Shown: positions 9,159 to 18,621, counted from the stretch's first letter. The stretch is 64,000 nt of DNA from Stutzerimonas stutzeri (GCA_002387205.1 DGLA01000014.1:1-64000); one strand, 5' to 3'. The notes: a model not told the origin generated them from the letters alone. Made by a program: numbers and translations.

Positions 9159-9210
9159 CCTGGCTTCCAACGAGGCGGGAGGCTAGGACTTTATGGCGAA
9201 ATGATTTCAC

Positions 9211-10821
9211 TCAGGTGACAGCGGTGAATCTTTCGACCCTGTTTCGGCCGCCTTTCTTGGCGTTGTAGAGGGCTTCGTCCGCCTGCTGGGTGAGCATCTT
9301 CGTATCCGTCGTTGCAGTCAGTTCGCTGATGCCGCAGCTGAAGGTGCAGCTCAGGTCGGCTGGCTGCGCCGGAAAGCGGATCTCGGCAAAGCGTTGGCGA
9401 ATGTCGTCCAGTACCTTGACCGCATCGCTCGCGCAGGTATCGGGCAGTACCACCGCAAACTCCTCCCCGCCATAGCGGCCGATGTGATCGGTCTTGCGCA
9501 GGCGCTGCTTGAGAAACAACGCCAGACTCTTGATCACGCGGTCGCCCATGGGATGGCCGTAGGTATCGTTGACCTTCTTGAAATGGTCGATGTCGATCAT
9601 CGCGAAACACAGCGGCCGGTTATCGCGGCGCGCCCGCGAGCTGGCGTCTTCGAGCAGCTGCAGGCTGTGGGTGTGGTTGTAGAGTCCGGTGAGGCTGTCG
9701 CGAACAATCCGGGCTTTGAGGTTGCGAGCGCGCTCTGCGCGGGTGCGGACGGTGGCGATAAGGTGGCTGGGCTTGATGGGTTTGGTGAGAAAATCGTCGC
9801 CGCCCTCGCTCATCGCATCTAGCTGTTTGTCCAGATCATCCTCGGCGGACAGGTAGATGATCGGCACGCTGACATAGCGCTCATGTTGGCGGATGACCTT
9901 TGCCAGTTCGGTGCCCATGCAGTCGGGCATGTACATATCCAGAATGATAAGGTCCGGCTGGAACTCGGCCAGGTGGGTAATCGCCTGTATGGGCTCGTTG
10001 AGTGTGCGGGTGATGATGCCCGCGTTGTTCAGTACCCGCTCGGTATGGGTTGCCTGGGCCCGGGAGTCATCGATGATGAGCACCCGGAACGGTTCGTAAT
10101 GGGCCGTCCGGGTAAAAATCTCGATGCGCTCAAGCAGGCTGGACGCATCGATGCTGCCGGTAAAGAAATCCAGTCCGCCGGCCCGGACCGCAGCCAGCCG
10201 CATCGGCGTATCGGTTTCCTGATGGCTAAAGAAGATCAGGGGCAGTTTTTCCTCAAGCTTTTGCTGGATTCGCTCGGCAAGCCTCAGGCCTTCTCCTGCA
10301 CCGTTGAAATCCACATCCATGACGATGGCGGCTGGATGCCGCTCATGCATTGCCGCAAGGAACTGGCGATCATCGACGAACGCCTGGGCTGTCATGCTGA
10401 AGAATTCCAGTTGGCGCACTACGTGGCGGGCTCGCTCGTGATTGTCCAGCGCAATATAGACGGGCTTGCTCAGTGGCGGGACATAGGCTGACTGGCCACG
10501 CGGATCGCCGTGGCGCAGACCGGTGCGGGCCAGTCGGTAGATCAGCTGGCTAAGCGTGGCTATGGAGTCGCTCGAGAGCCGCCCGCGGTTATCGCGGATG
10601 TCGTTCAGGCATTCATCGATACTCAGCGCAAGCTGCTGATGCTCGGTCTGGCCGAAGCGCTCGGCAAAACGCCGTAGGCGCTGGTTCGCGTCGCTGAGAG
10701 CGGCGCGATAGGCGTCGCTCCACTCGCTGCGCTGAAGCTGCTGCCAGACTTCAAGGACTTCTCGCGCCTGATGGATGACTCGTTGCGCGAAGTGCTTTTT
10801 GAGATTTTCCTGTTCCGACAT
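9211..10821 (-). CDS. gcbA: Two-receiver diguanylate cyclase, GcbA-type
   Basis: Makes cyclic di-GMP from two GTP. After an N-terminal helical segment (MSEQENLKKHFAQRV) there are two receiver domains and a GGDEF domain. The first receiver (about 130-245) is degenerate: it keeps VMDVDF but lacks the acidic pair and has Gly where the conserved Lys is expected (FFTGSI). The second (about 250-370) is canonical: LIIDDS, LDMYMP, YLSAE, LTKPI. The cyclase has GGEEF preceded five residues earlier by RKTD, an intact RxxD inhibitory site. Order and neighbour match P. aeruginosa PA4843 (GcbA/AdcA), linked to early biofilm formation (from memory). The start at 10821 has an AGGA site and avoids a spurious 97-residue extension across the divergent promoter region. 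Confidence 0.9.
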   Translation of the reverse strand: MSEQENLKKHFAQRVIHQAREVLEVWQQLQRSEWSDAYRAALSDANQRLRRFAERFGQTEHQQLALSIDECLNDIRDNRGRLSSDSIATLSQLIYRLARTGLRHGDPRGQSAYVPPLSKPVYIALDNHERARHVVRQLEFFSMTAQAFVDDRQFLAAMHERHPAAIVMDVDFNGAGEGLRLAERIQQKLEEKLPLIFFSHQETDTPMRLAAVRAGGLDFFTGSIDASSLLERIEIFTRTAHYEPFRVLIIDDSRAQATHTERVLNNAGIITRTLNEPIQAITHLAEFQPDLIILDMYMPDCMGTELAKVIRQHERYVSVPIIYLSAEDDLDKQLDAMSEGGDDFLTKPIKPSHLIATVRTRAERARNLKARIVRDSLTGLYNHTHSLQLLEDASSRARRDNRPLCFAMIDIDHFKKVNDTYGHPMGDRVIKSLALFLKQRLRKTDHIGRYGGEEFAVVLPDTCASDAVKVLDDIRQRFAEIRFPAQPADLSCTFSCGISELTATTDTKMLTQQADEALYNAKKGGRNRVERFTAVT

Positions 10822-11029
10822 TCCCGATTCCTGACCCGCTACGCTCGTTCCGTCAAGGCGCGATGGTGGCTGCATGCTACCACTGATCCAGCCAAGCAAA
10901 GGAGCCTGCATGGGCGCGCTGGTTCTCATTGTGCGATCAGCCAGGAGCAGCTCTGCGCTATAGTGAGCCACCTGCCGCAACGTCTCTGGCGTCCGGCTAT
11001 CGAACCTCTGAAATCGAGAGAAGGACAAG

Positions 11030-12091
11030 ATGCCCATGTTGGATTGGAGAAACCGCTTCGGCCGCCTCGGCTCAGCGGGAGATAACGCGACTGCAGCTGG
11101 ATCGCGCCGCAATCCGTTACTGCTTGCTCTGGCCGTAGCGATCGGACTGTACCTGCTTGTGGCGATGGTTCTCGGCTGGTACTGGAGTCTCGAGCCGGAT
11201 CGTTTTCCGGTTCAGCAGCACGTTCGGCAGGCTGCAGAGGCGTCGCAGCGGCAGATCGTCAACGGTTATACCACTGTCGAGACCCTCAAGCAGGTCGCCA
11301 GCACCTTGCTGGACAAGCCGGGCGGCTATCTGACCAATGACATTGCGCCTCCCGGACTCTGGCTCGACAACATGCCGAGCTGGGAATATGGCGTGCTGGT
11401 GCAGGTCCGTGATCTTTCCCGTGCCCTTCGCAAGGATTTCGCTCGTTCGCAGTCGCAGTCGACCGAGGATGCCGATTTATCCAAGGGCGAACCGCTGTTC
11501 AACTTCGACAACCGCAGCTGGGCCCTGCCTGCTACCGAGTCCGAATACCGCAACGGCATTCGTTATCTGGATCGCTATCTGGCGCGCTTGAGCGATCCGG
11601 TGCCAAAGGCCCAGTTCTACTCACGTGCCGATAACCTGAATAACTGGCTGGGCGATGCGGGCACCCGCCTGGGATCGCTTTCCCAGCGTCTATCGGCCAG
11701 TGTCGGTCGCGTCCGGCTGGATTCCACCCTGGCCCCTGAACTCGAACGCCAGGGTGTGGTGCCCGAGGTGGAGGAGCAGCGGGTCGAAACGTCCTGGATG
11801 CAGATCGATAACGTCTTTTACGAAGCACGGGGCCAGGCATGGGCATTGTCCCACCTGCTTCGTGCTATCGAAGTCGATTTTGCCGACGTGCTGGCAAAGA
11901 AGAATGCGACGGTCAGCGTCCGGCAGATCATCCGTGAACTCGAAGCGGCCCAGGAGCCGTTGTGGAGTCCGATGGTGCTCAACGGCAGCGGATACGGTGT
12001 GCTTGCCAACCATTCGCTGGTGATGGCCAATTACATTTCTCGTGCCAACGCGGCGATCATGGATCTGCGCAACCTGCTGTCGCAGGGATAA
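11030..12091 (+). CDS. DUF2333 family membrane-anchored protein
   Basis: 353-residue protein of unknown function. One membrane helix at about residues 29-52 (LLLALAVAIGLYLLVAMVLG) follows a short positively charged N-terminus, so the remaining 300 residues should be periplasmic. Recognisable family segments are GGYLTNDIAPPG, DNMPSWEYGVLVQVRD and FNFDNRSWALP, followed by helical sequence with little hydrophobicity. It is transcribed divergently from gcbA; the shared 208-base region probably carries both promoters. The P. aeruginosa counterpart also lies in this neighbourhood (recalled). A ribosome binding site GAGAGAAGGACAAG precedes the ATG. No catalytic motif is seen. Confidence 0.88.
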   Translation: MPMLDWRNRFGRLGSAGDNATAAGSRRNPLLLALAVAIGLYLLVAMVLGWYWSLEPDRFPVQQHVRQAAEASQRQIVNGYTTVETLKQVASTLLDKPGGYLTNDIAPPGLWLDNMPSWEYGVLVQVRDLSRALRKDFARSQSQSTEDADLSKGEPLFNFDNRSWALPATESEYRNGIRYLDRYLARLSDPVPKAQFYSRADNLNNWLGDAGTRLGSLSQRLSASVGRVRLDSTLAPELERQGVVPEVEEQRVETSWMQIDNVFYEARGQAWALSHLLRAIEVDFADVLAKKNATVSVRQIIRELEAAQEPLWSPMVLNGSGYGVLANHSLVMANYISRANAAIMDLRNLLSQG

Positions 12092-12161
12092 GCGCAGTTA
12101 CAGACCGGGCGGGAACGGGTGTTGGCAGGCTGGCATGATCTCAGCGCCGGCTTGCTGCGGC

Positions 12162-13502
12162 CTAATCAAGACCGAGCTTTTTCAGGCGATAGCGCATGGA
12201 GCGGAACGAAAGGCCCAGTCGCTGGGCCGCCGCGGTACGGTTCCAGCGGGTTTCTTCCAGCGCCTGCATGATCAGTTTTCGCTCGACCTCCTCGAGATGG
12301 TCTTCGAGGTTATCGATCTGTGCCAGGCTGGCTTCCCCCGTGTCAGGACTGCTCGGTGCGTCCGACAGGCGCAGGTCGCTCGCCTTGATCTGCTCGCCTT
12401 CGCAGAGGGTATAGGCGCGCTCCAGCATGTTTTCCAGTTCGCGGACGTTGCCCGGGAACCGATAACTTTGCAGCTTGGCCAAGGCATCAGGGTGCAGATG
12501 CGCAGGAGTATCGCCGCATTCCTGCGCAAGGCGGACGAGCATGGCGTCGGCCAGCTGGGCGATGTCTTCGCGACGCTCGCGCAAGGGTGGAACGCGCAGT
12601 TCGATAACGTTCAGGCGGTAATAAAGGTCCTGGCGAAAGCGCCCTGCCGCCACCTCGCTGGCGAGATCCTTGTGGGTGGCGCAGAGAATCCGCACGTCTA
12701 CCACCACTTCCTTGGCGCCCCCGACGGACCGAACTGCCTTTTCCTGTATCGCGCGCAGCAGCTTGACCTGCATCGGCAAGGGGAGGTCGGCGACCTCGTC
12801 GAGAAATAGCGTTCCGCCGTTCGCTGCCTGGAACAGTCCGAGCTTGTCTTCTATCGCGCCGGTGAAGCTACCCTTTTTATGGCCAAAGAATTCGCTTTCC
12901 ATCAGTTCTGACGGTATGGCACCACAATTGACCGGAACGAATGGATGCTCATGGCGGGGTCCTTGCTCATGTATCAACCGCGCCACCAGTTCCTTGCCGC
13001 TGCCCGACTCGCCGCTGATATAGACCGGTGCCTGGCTTCGGGCCAGTTTGCCGATCTGCTTGCGGAGCATGTTCATTGGTGGCGAGGCTCCCAGCAATCG
13101 GCTATCGACCGTGGAGTCCTCGAGGTTCGGCGCGCGCAGTCGAAGCGCGGTGTTGACCAGCTCGCGCAGACGCGAAAGATCGACCGGTTTGGTCAGGAAG
13201 TCGAAGGCGCCAGCCTTGAGCGCGCCTATGGCGGTGTCCAGGCTGCCATAGGCGGTGATCATCGCCACGGGTAGCTGGGGGTACCGCTGCTGGATGAACT
13301 GCACCAGTTCCAGGCCGCTCCCGTCCGGCAGCCGCATGTCGGTAAGGCAGAGATCGTAGTGCTCGCGCGCCAGGCAGTCGCGGGCTTCCTTGAGGTTGCG
13401 GGCGCTACGGGTGTCGAGCTTCATCCTGCCGAGGGTGATCTCCAAGAGTTCCCGGATGTCGGGTTCATCGTCAATGATCAACGCTTTCTGGCGGACGGTC
13501 AT
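12162..13502 (-). CDS. pilR: Type IV pilus sigma-54 response regulator PilR
   Basis: NtrC-class activator that, when phosphorylated by PilS, turns on the sigma-54 promoter of the pilin gene. Domains: receiver (1-120) with LIIDDEP, phosphoacceptor Asp in LTDMRLPDGSG and Lys in LTKPVD; AAA+ domain (about 135-375) with Walker A GESGSGKE and the sigma-54 contact loop GSFTGA; Fis-type helix-turn-helix at the end (NRTAAAQRLGLSFRSMRYRL). The length of 446 residues is right for the family. It follows pilS by 122 bases on the same strand. The pilin gene itself is not in this window. Confidence 0.96.
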   Translation of the reverse strand: MTVRQKALIIDDEPDIRELLEITLGRMKLDTRSARNLKEARDCLAREHYDLCLTDMRLPDGSGLELVQFIQQRYPQLPVAMITAYGSLDTAIGALKAGAFDFLTKPVDLSRLRELVNTALRLRAPNLEDSTVDSRLLGASPPMNMLRKQIGKLARSQAPVYISGESGSGKELVARLIHEQGPRHEHPFVPVNCGAIPSELMESEFFGHKKGSFTGAIEDKLGLFQAANGGTLFLDEVADLPLPMQVKLLRAIQEKAVRSVGGAKEVVVDVRILCATHKDLASEVAAGRFRQDLYYRLNVIELRVPPLRERREDIAQLADAMLVRLAQECGDTPAHLHPDALAKLQSYRFPGNVRELENMLERAYTLCEGEQIKASDLRLSDAPSSPDTGEASLAQIDNLEDHLEEVERKLIMQALEETRWNRTAAAQRLGLSFRSMRYRLKKLGLD

Positions 13503-13624
13503 GGTTTCGATCTTTCAACTGCAGCGGTGGATGCCAAAGGCGAGGGCAACAATGTTAACGCTACAACGCCCCCTTTGTACTGCGGCCCTGACCGATGTGT
13601 GACTGGCTGCAGCCTCTGCTCGCT

Positions 13625-15217
13625 CTAGCCTTGTTTTCGCGGATGAGCAAAGACAATACGAAAGCAGCTGCCGCCTTCGTCCCGTGTCCGGTAGTCGAGC
13701 CGGGCCTGGTTGCTTTCGCATAGCTCGCGAGAGATGTACAAGCCCAGTCCGGTGCCTTTGCTCTCGGTGGTGAAAAAGGGTTCGAAGATGTTCTGCACGT
13801 CCTCATCCGCAACGCCCGGACCATCGTCGAGCACTTCAAGAACCGGAAGATCGCTTGCTTCGTCGCGAAACAGTCGCAGCCAGACCTGTGCCTGGTCGTG
13901 TGTCTGACCGCTATAGCGCAACCCGTTCTGGACCAGGTTGGTCAGCACCTGGATAAGCTGGTTGGGGTCCATGCGCGTCTGTAGCGAGCTGCCCTGAGTC
14001 TCGACATGCACCTGCTGGCCCGCTGGAAGTGTGGTGCGCAATTCGCTGGCGAAGCGGTGCGCCCAGTATTTCAGATCCAGCAACTGCGGCTCGGCCTGGC
14101 GTCTACGGGACAGCTGCAGAACGTTTTCGATGACCAGGTTCATGCGCCGTGAATGATCCTGGATGATCTGTGCCAGGCGCTGGTCGGCAGGATCCAGCGC
14201 TTCGGACTCCTGTAGCAGCTGCGCCGCATGGCTAATGGCCCCCAGGGGGTTGCGGATCTCGTGGGCAATGCTCGCGGTCAGTCGGCCGAGCGAAGCCAGC
14301 TTCAGTTGCTGGGCCTTCTGTGCAATCTGCGAGGTGTCCTCAAGGAACACCAGCGTGTCCTGCGCCACGCCATGCTGGAGCGTGGCAAAGCTGGGCTGCA
14401 GCGTGGCACCGTCTGGGGTCGCCTTGAAATGTCGCGGTCGCAGGGTGGGATTGTCGCGCCATTGCTGAAGGCCCCTGATCAGCTCGGGGCAGCGTGGCGC
14501 CAAGCGTTCACCGGCTAACGACTCCTGACCAAGCAGCTCCAGCGCACCCTGGTTGGCCAGCAGTACGCGCTGTTGCGGATCAAGCACGAGGATGCCGGTA
14601 CGCATGCGTTGCAGAATCTGGGCGTTCAGCGCTTCAAGGTTGGCTACTTCCTCTGCTCGTTGGCGAGCCAGTGTCTCGCTGACCTGCAGTCGTTGCGTCA
14701 GTCCTTGAACCAGTAGGGCCGAAGCAAAGCACAGCGTGCCGAGCGCAGCGGCCTGTACGTACTGGCTGCTTGCCGCGGTGTCGTGGAGGCTGAGATAGAA
14801 GGTGAGGTAAATCAGCCCTGTAGCCGCGACAGCTGCAATGAAAAAGCCGACGCGGCCCCGCAGCAGGATATTGGCAATGGCAACCGCGACGATCAGCAGG
14901 TTGCCTATTCCACTGGGCGTGCCGCCGGCAAAGTAGAACAGCGCAGCGAGCAGCGTGACGTCCAGAAGTGCAAGGGCGAGCACTGGTAGCTCGCGCTTGG
15001 GGTTCTGTATCAGGACGGCGATCAGAATGTTGAGAATCAGATACAGCCAGGCACCGTAATGAAAGGCAGCCGGGTTGATCATGCGCATCAGGTCGCTGTG
15101 CAGGTCGCTGCTGATAAGCAGCACCAGCACCAGGCCGATTGCGACGCGATACAGGTGATAGAGCCGAAGAATGCGCCGGCCCTGATAACCCAGGAAAGTC
15201 AGGCGTTCAATGCCCAC
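13625..15217 (-). CDS. pilS: Type IV pilus sensor histidine kinase PilS
   Basis: Inner-membrane kinase that monitors pilin level and phosphorylates PilR. The N-terminus holds about six membrane helices (from LYHLYRVAIGLVLVLLIS through ASALLVQGL), then a PAS-like domain (about 220-300), the phosphoacceptor His in SIAHEIRNPLGAI, and the ATPase domain with N-box VLTNLVQNGLRYSG, DDGPGV and GTGLGLYI. The GTG at 15217 is chosen because GIERLTFLGYQGRRILRLYH lines up with the P. aeruginosa PilS start and gives 530 residues; a GTG at 15304 would add 29 unlikely residues. The GTG start overlaps the end of the upstream PP0621-type gene by 11 bases. Confidence 0.94.
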   Translation of the reverse strand: MGIERLTFLGYQGRRILRLYHLYRVAIGLVLVLLISSDLHSDLMRMINPAAFHYGAWLYLILNILIAVLIQNPKRELPVLALALLDVTLLAALFYFAGGTPSGIGNLLIVAVAIANILLRGRVGFFIAAVAATGLIYLTFYLSLHDTAASSQYVQAAALGTLCFASALLVQGLTQRLQVSETLARQRAEEVANLEALNAQILQRMRTGILVLDPQQRVLLANQGALELLGQESLAGERLAPRCPELIRGLQQWRDNPTLRPRHFKATPDGATLQPSFATLQHGVAQDTLVFLEDTSQIAQKAQQLKLASLGRLTASIAHEIRNPLGAISHAAQLLQESEALDPADQRLAQIIQDHSRRMNLVIENVLQLSRRRQAEPQLLDLKYWAHRFASELRTTLPAGQQVHVETQGSSLQTRMDPNQLIQVLTNLVQNGLRYSGQTHDQAQVWLRLFRDEASDLPVLEVLDDGPGVADEDVQNIFEPFFTTESKGTGLGLYISRELCESNQARLDYRTRDEGGSCFRIVFAHPRKQG

Positions 15218-15449
15218 CCGACTTGCTGCCTTGTTCCAGGTGCGCCTGGCTGCAGTACCACAGGCCGCGGTCTGGCAGTGCTTGTTCCTGCGGCACATGC
15301 ACACCGCATTGCGCGCAACGCACCATGCTCAGTGTGGTCTGTTCCGGCTTCGGTTTGCTCGCAGCGCCGGGCTTGTCGGTGAAGCGTCGCCATAGCCAGA
15401 ACGCCGCGGCGATAAGGATGATCCAGAACAACAGACGAAACAGACCCAT
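15207..15449 (-). CDS. PP0621-family small membrane protein with Cys motif
   Basis: 80-residue protein of unknown function. One N-terminal membrane helix (LLFWIILIAAAFWLW), a short basic linker (TDKPGAASKPKPEQ), then a C-terminal part with CAQCGVHVP and YCSQAHLE, i.e. CxxC plus a Cys/His pair that may bind zinc. This arrangement is that of the PP0621 family found before pilS in pseudomonads (recalled). The ATG at 15449 starts the conserved MGLFRLLFW. It lies between bamD and pilS and overlaps the pilS start by 11 bases, so translational coupling with pilS is likely. Confidence 0.82.
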   Translation of the reverse strand: MGLFRLLFWIILIAAAFWLWRRFTDKPGAASKPKPEQTTLSMVRCAQCGVHVPQEQALPDRGLWYCSQAHLEQGSKSGGH

Positions 15450-15547
15450 TTCTATCTTCCCGGCAAAGCCATGGGCCGCCTGTAGGCAGGTGCCCTGCAT
15501 CGCGCTGTTCAGGGCGGCAAGGTCGCCGCCGGTGAGTGTCGGTATGC

Positions 15548-16552
15548 TTAGTCGAACAGGCCGAAGGTCATGTAGCTCCACCAGGAGCGCCCCTGGCGCT
15601 GCTCGTCGTCAGATTCTTTTTCGGCTTCCCGGAGCACCGGACGCAGTTCATCGGGAAGGTCCTGAGCCGCGGTTTCATATTGACGTACGACGTCGCGGTT
15701 AGCTTGAGAACTATCCGGGGCTGCGTTTTCGGTTTCGATCAGGCCGAGCGTTGCACGAGACAGCCAGCTGCGGTTGTCGGCTTCCTGCTCCCTGGGAACG
15801 AACTGCCCGTCCTGCAGGCTCGGATGCTCTGGGTAATTAAGCTTCAGTGTGTCCAGACTCGTATTGGCCAGCTCGTCGAGACCAAGGCGCTGATAAGCCT
15901 CGGTCATGACAGCCAGGCCGTCGCCCACGGCCGGTGTGCCCTGGAAGTTTTCTACTACATAGCGACCACGGTTCGCCGCAGCTACGTAGGCCTGGCGGCG
16001 CAGGTAGTAGTCGGCTACGTGGATCTCGTTGGCGGCCAGCAGGTTGCGCAGGTAGACCATGCGGGCCTTGGCGTCCGGTGCGTAGCGGCTGTTGGGGAAG
16101 CGGCTGGTCAGCTGTGCGAACTCGTTGAAGGAGTCACGTGCAGCGCCGGGGTCCCGCTTGGTCATGTCCAGCGGCAGGAAGCGTGCAAGCAGGCCGCGGT
16201 CCTGGTCAAACGAGGCCAGCCCTTTCAGGTAATAGGCATAGTCGACACTCGGATGCTGCGGATGAAGGCGAATGAAACGCTCCGCAGCCGAGCGGGTCGC
16301 TTCTGGTTCGCTGTTGCGGTAGTAGGCGTAGATCAGCTCCAGCTGCGCCTGTTCGGCAAAGCGGCCGAAGGGGTAGCGCGATTCCAGTGCCTTGAGCTTG
16401 TTGATGGCGCTGGTATAGCTGTCATTGTCCAGGTCGGCCTGCGCCTGCCGGTACAGTTCCGTCTCGCCGAGATTTTCGCTGATGCTCTCATTCGAGGAGC
16501 AGGCAGCTGTAAGGGCGAAAATGGCGATCAGCAGCAGGTGTTTCACGTGCAT
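15548..16552 (-). CDS. bamD: Outer membrane assembly lipoprotein BamD (ComL)
   Basis: Lipoprotein of the BAM complex that inserts beta-barrel proteins in the outer membrane. The 334-residue precursor has a signal peptide with lipobox LTAAC near residue 18, followed by tetratricopeptide-type repeats: ELYRQAQADLDNDSYTSAI, KLKALESRYPFGRFAEQA, YLKGLASFDQDRG, and DSFNEFAQLTSRFPNSRYA. The C-terminal 90 residues beyond the usual core are less conserved and end WWSYMTFGLFD. The start at 16552 places the signal peptide at the N-terminus; the longer frame to 16798 adds 82 implausible residues. It is divergent from rluD, as in P. aeruginosa. Confidence 0.95.
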   Translation of the reverse strand: MHVKHLLLIAIFALTAACSSNESISENLGETELYRQAQADLDNDSYTSAINKLKALESRYPFGRFAEQAQLELIYAYYRNSEPEATRSAAERFIRLHPQHPSVDYAYYLKGLASFDQDRGLLARFLPLDMTKRDPGAARDSFNEFAQLTSRFPNSRYAPDAKARMVYLRNLLAANEIHVADYYLRRQAYVAAANRGRYVVENFQGTPAVGDGLAVMTEAYQRLGLDELANTSLDTLKLNYPEHPSLQDGQFVPREQEADNRSWLSRATLGLIETENAAPDSSQANRDVVRQYETAAQDLPDELRPVLREAEKESDDEQRQGRSWWSYMTFGLFD

Positions 16553-16613
16553 GGCGGCTTGCGTCCCTGTGACGGCTGGCTGTCTCGCGCGGAGCCGTCC
16601 TGTTATGATGAGC

Positions 16614-16631
16614 GCCCCGGTTGACCGGGGC
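16614..16631. repeat. Perfect palindrome between bamD and rluD
   Basis: GCCCCGGT and ACCGGGGC flank two bases in the 293-base divergent intergenic region. It could be an operator or a stem in the bamD leader. A possible -10 (CATAAC on the minus strand) lies just downstream of it toward bamD. No -35 could be assigned with confidence for either gene. Confidence 0.35.
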
Positions 16632-16845
16632 AAAGACGCCGTATTTAACCACAAGCCTGATGACGAAACCAAAAGGCTAACCCCTGGCGGATCACGCTTG
16701 CGATTGCTGGACGCCGTTGATCCGGTTGCGATTGTGCATTGACACAACCTGCGAGCGCGGCCAGGCGGGCTTTCGGCGCAAGGGCTCGTTTTGGTCACGT
16801 CATGACCCCAAGCCTCCTTTCTCTACTTTGAAGTGCTCTCAATCT

Positions 16846-17820
16846 ATGTCGACAATCTCAACGCAGGCCATCCAACTACGCGCTGAGGTGCCGTTCGATC
16901 TCGGCGGGCAGCGCCTCGATCAGGTTGCGGCGCAGCTGTTTTCCGAACATTCCCGCTCGCGCCTGGCTGCGTGGATCAAGGATGGCCAGCTTACTGTCGA
17001 CGGCGCCTCGTTGCGGCCGCGCGATACTGTACATGCCGGCGCCATTCTGGAGCTCTCTGCGGAGCAGCAGGCCCAGGGCGAATGGGTAGCGCAGGATATA
17101 CCGCTGGACATCGTGTTCGAAGATGACCACATCCTCGTGCTGAACAAGCCCGCCGGCTTGGTGGTGCATCCCGCCGCTGGCCATGCCGACGGCACGTTGC
17201 TCAACGCTCTTTTGCATCATGTTCCTGATCTGATCAACGTGCCGCGTGCGGGTATCGTGCACAGGCTGGACAAGGACACCACCGGGCTGATGGTGGTGGC
17301 CAAGACGCTGCAGGCGCAAACGCGTCTGGTCGAACAATTGCAGGCACGCAGCGTCAGCCGGATCTACGAGGCCATCGTCATCGGCGTGATCATTACCGGC
17401 GGCACGGTAGATGCGCCGATCGGCCGGCATGGCCAGCAGCGCCAGCGCATGGCTGTCGTCGAAAGCGGCAAGCCTGCCGTCAGTCATTACCGGGTGCTCG
17501 AGCGCTTCCGTTCGCATACGCATGTGCGAGTCAAGCTTGAGACCGGTCGCACGCACCAGATTCGTGTGCACATGACGCATCTTGGCTACCCGCTGGTGGG
17601 TGATCCGCTCTATAGCGGACGGTTCCGCATTCCGCCCGCAGCGAATCCGACAATGGTGCAAACCCTGCGCGACTTCCCTCGCCAGGCTCTGCACGCACGT
17701 TTCCTGGAGCTGGATCACCCGTTGACTGGTGAGCGCCTTAAATGGGAATCGCCATTGCCGGACGATTTCGTCTGGCTGCTGACCTTGTTGCAGCAGGACC
17801 GCGAGGCATTCGTCGGGTGA
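16846..17820 (+). CDS. rluD: 23S rRNA pseudouridine synthase RluD
   Basis: Makes pseudouridines in helix 69 of 23S rRNA (positions 1911, 1915, 1917 in E. coli). The N-terminal S4 RNA-binding domain (residues about 17-75) contains GQRLDQVAAQLFSEHSRSRLAAWI; the catalytic Asp is in the motif HRLDKDTTGLMVVAKT near residue 142, followed by ETGRTHQIRVHMTHLGYPLVGDPLY. The length of 324 residues is normal. The start MSTISTQAIQL is used; the frame is open for 43 more codons upstream with no family similarity. pgeF begins inside its stop codon. Confidence 0.96.
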   Translation: MSTISTQAIQLRAEVPFDLGGQRLDQVAAQLFSEHSRSRLAAWIKDGQLTVDGASLRPRDTVHAGAILELSAEQQAQGEWVAQDIPLDIVFEDDHILVLNKPAGLVVHPAAGHADGTLLNALLHHVPDLINVPRAGIVHRLDKDTTGLMVVAKTLQAQTRLVEQLQARSVSRIYEAIVIGVIITGGTVDAPIGRHGQQRQRMAVVESGKPAVSHYRVLERFRSHTHVRVKLETGRTHQIRVHMTHLGYPLVGDPLYSGRFRIPPAANPTMVQTLRDFPRQALHARFLELDHPLTGERLKWESPLPDDFVWLLTLLQQDREAFVG

Positions 17821-18551
17821 GCGACTGGCCTGACGATTGGCTTATTCCCGACTGGCCGGCGCCCTCATGGGTCAAGGCCTGCGTCACCACGCGCAGCAGC
17901 GGTGAAAGTACGCCTCCCTTTGATAGCTTCAATCTGGGTGATCATGTCGGCGACACCGCGGCTGCGGTAGTGGCGAATAGACAGCAGCTGGAACGGGCGC
18001 TCGGGTGTCAGCCGGCCTGGATGAAACAGGTGCATTCCAATCGTGCGGTAAAGGCCGACCCGCAACACTGTCCCGTCGCAGACGCCAGCTGGACGGATGC
18101 ATCAGGCGTCGCCTGTGCGGTGCTGACCGCAGATTGTCTTCCTGTGCTGTTTTGCGATCTGGCGGGAACCCGTGTGGCCGCTGCGCATGCCGGGTGGCGC
18201 GGGCTGTCAGCGGGGATGCTGGAAGCTACCGTGGCGGCCATGGGCGTCCCAGGGAACGAGCTGATGGCCTGGCTGGGACCTGCAATCGGTCCCGACGCCT
18301 TCGAAGTCGGCGGGGAGGTGCGCGAGGCGTTCGTATCACAGCATGGGGCCGCGACCGCTGCCTTCATTCCCAGTCGCAACGCCGGCCGCTACATGGCGGA
18401 TATTTACCACCTGGCCCGTATCCGCCTCGCTGCATGCGGGGTCACGGCCGTCTCTGGTGGTGGATTCTGTACCTTCAACGATCCCCGCTTCTACTCCTAC
18501 CGCCGTGCTCCGAGCACTGGGCGCTTTGCCAGCCTGATCTGGCTTGCCTGA
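17817..18551 (+). CDS. pgeF: Peptidoglycan editing factor PgeF (YfiH, laccase-like)
   Basis: Multicopper-oxidase-like YfiH family enzyme; the E. coli protein clears wrongly built UDP-MurNAc-L-Ser precursors so that L-Ala is kept at position 1 of the stem. The metal site triad is present: His73 (KQVHSNRAV), Cys107 (TADCLPVLF) and His124 (AAHAGWRGL). A 244-residue protein results if translation starts at the GTG at 17817, whose last two bases plus A form the rluD stop (GTGA overlap), a clear case of translational coupling. The C-terminal GGGFCTFND and FYSYRR motifs are typical. Older annotations call the family polyphenol oxidase. Confidence 0.92.
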   Translation: MSDWPDDWLIPDWPAPSWVKACVTTRSSGESTPPFDSFNLGDHVGDTAAAVVANRQQLERALGCQPAWMKQVHSNRAVKADPQHCPVADASWTDASGVACAVLTADCLPVLFCDLAGTRVAAAHAGWRGLSAGMLEATVAAMGVPGNELMAWLGPAIGPDAFEVGGEVREAFVSQHGAATAAFIPSRNAGRYMADIYHLARIRLAACGVTAVSGGGFCTFNDPRFYSYRRAPSTGRFASLIWLA

Positions 18552-18621
18552 ACACTTCTGCGGTTCCTGACGCGCTGCCGTGCGGCCGGGTACGGAGATG
18601 ACCTGGATCAATGCGATCCTG

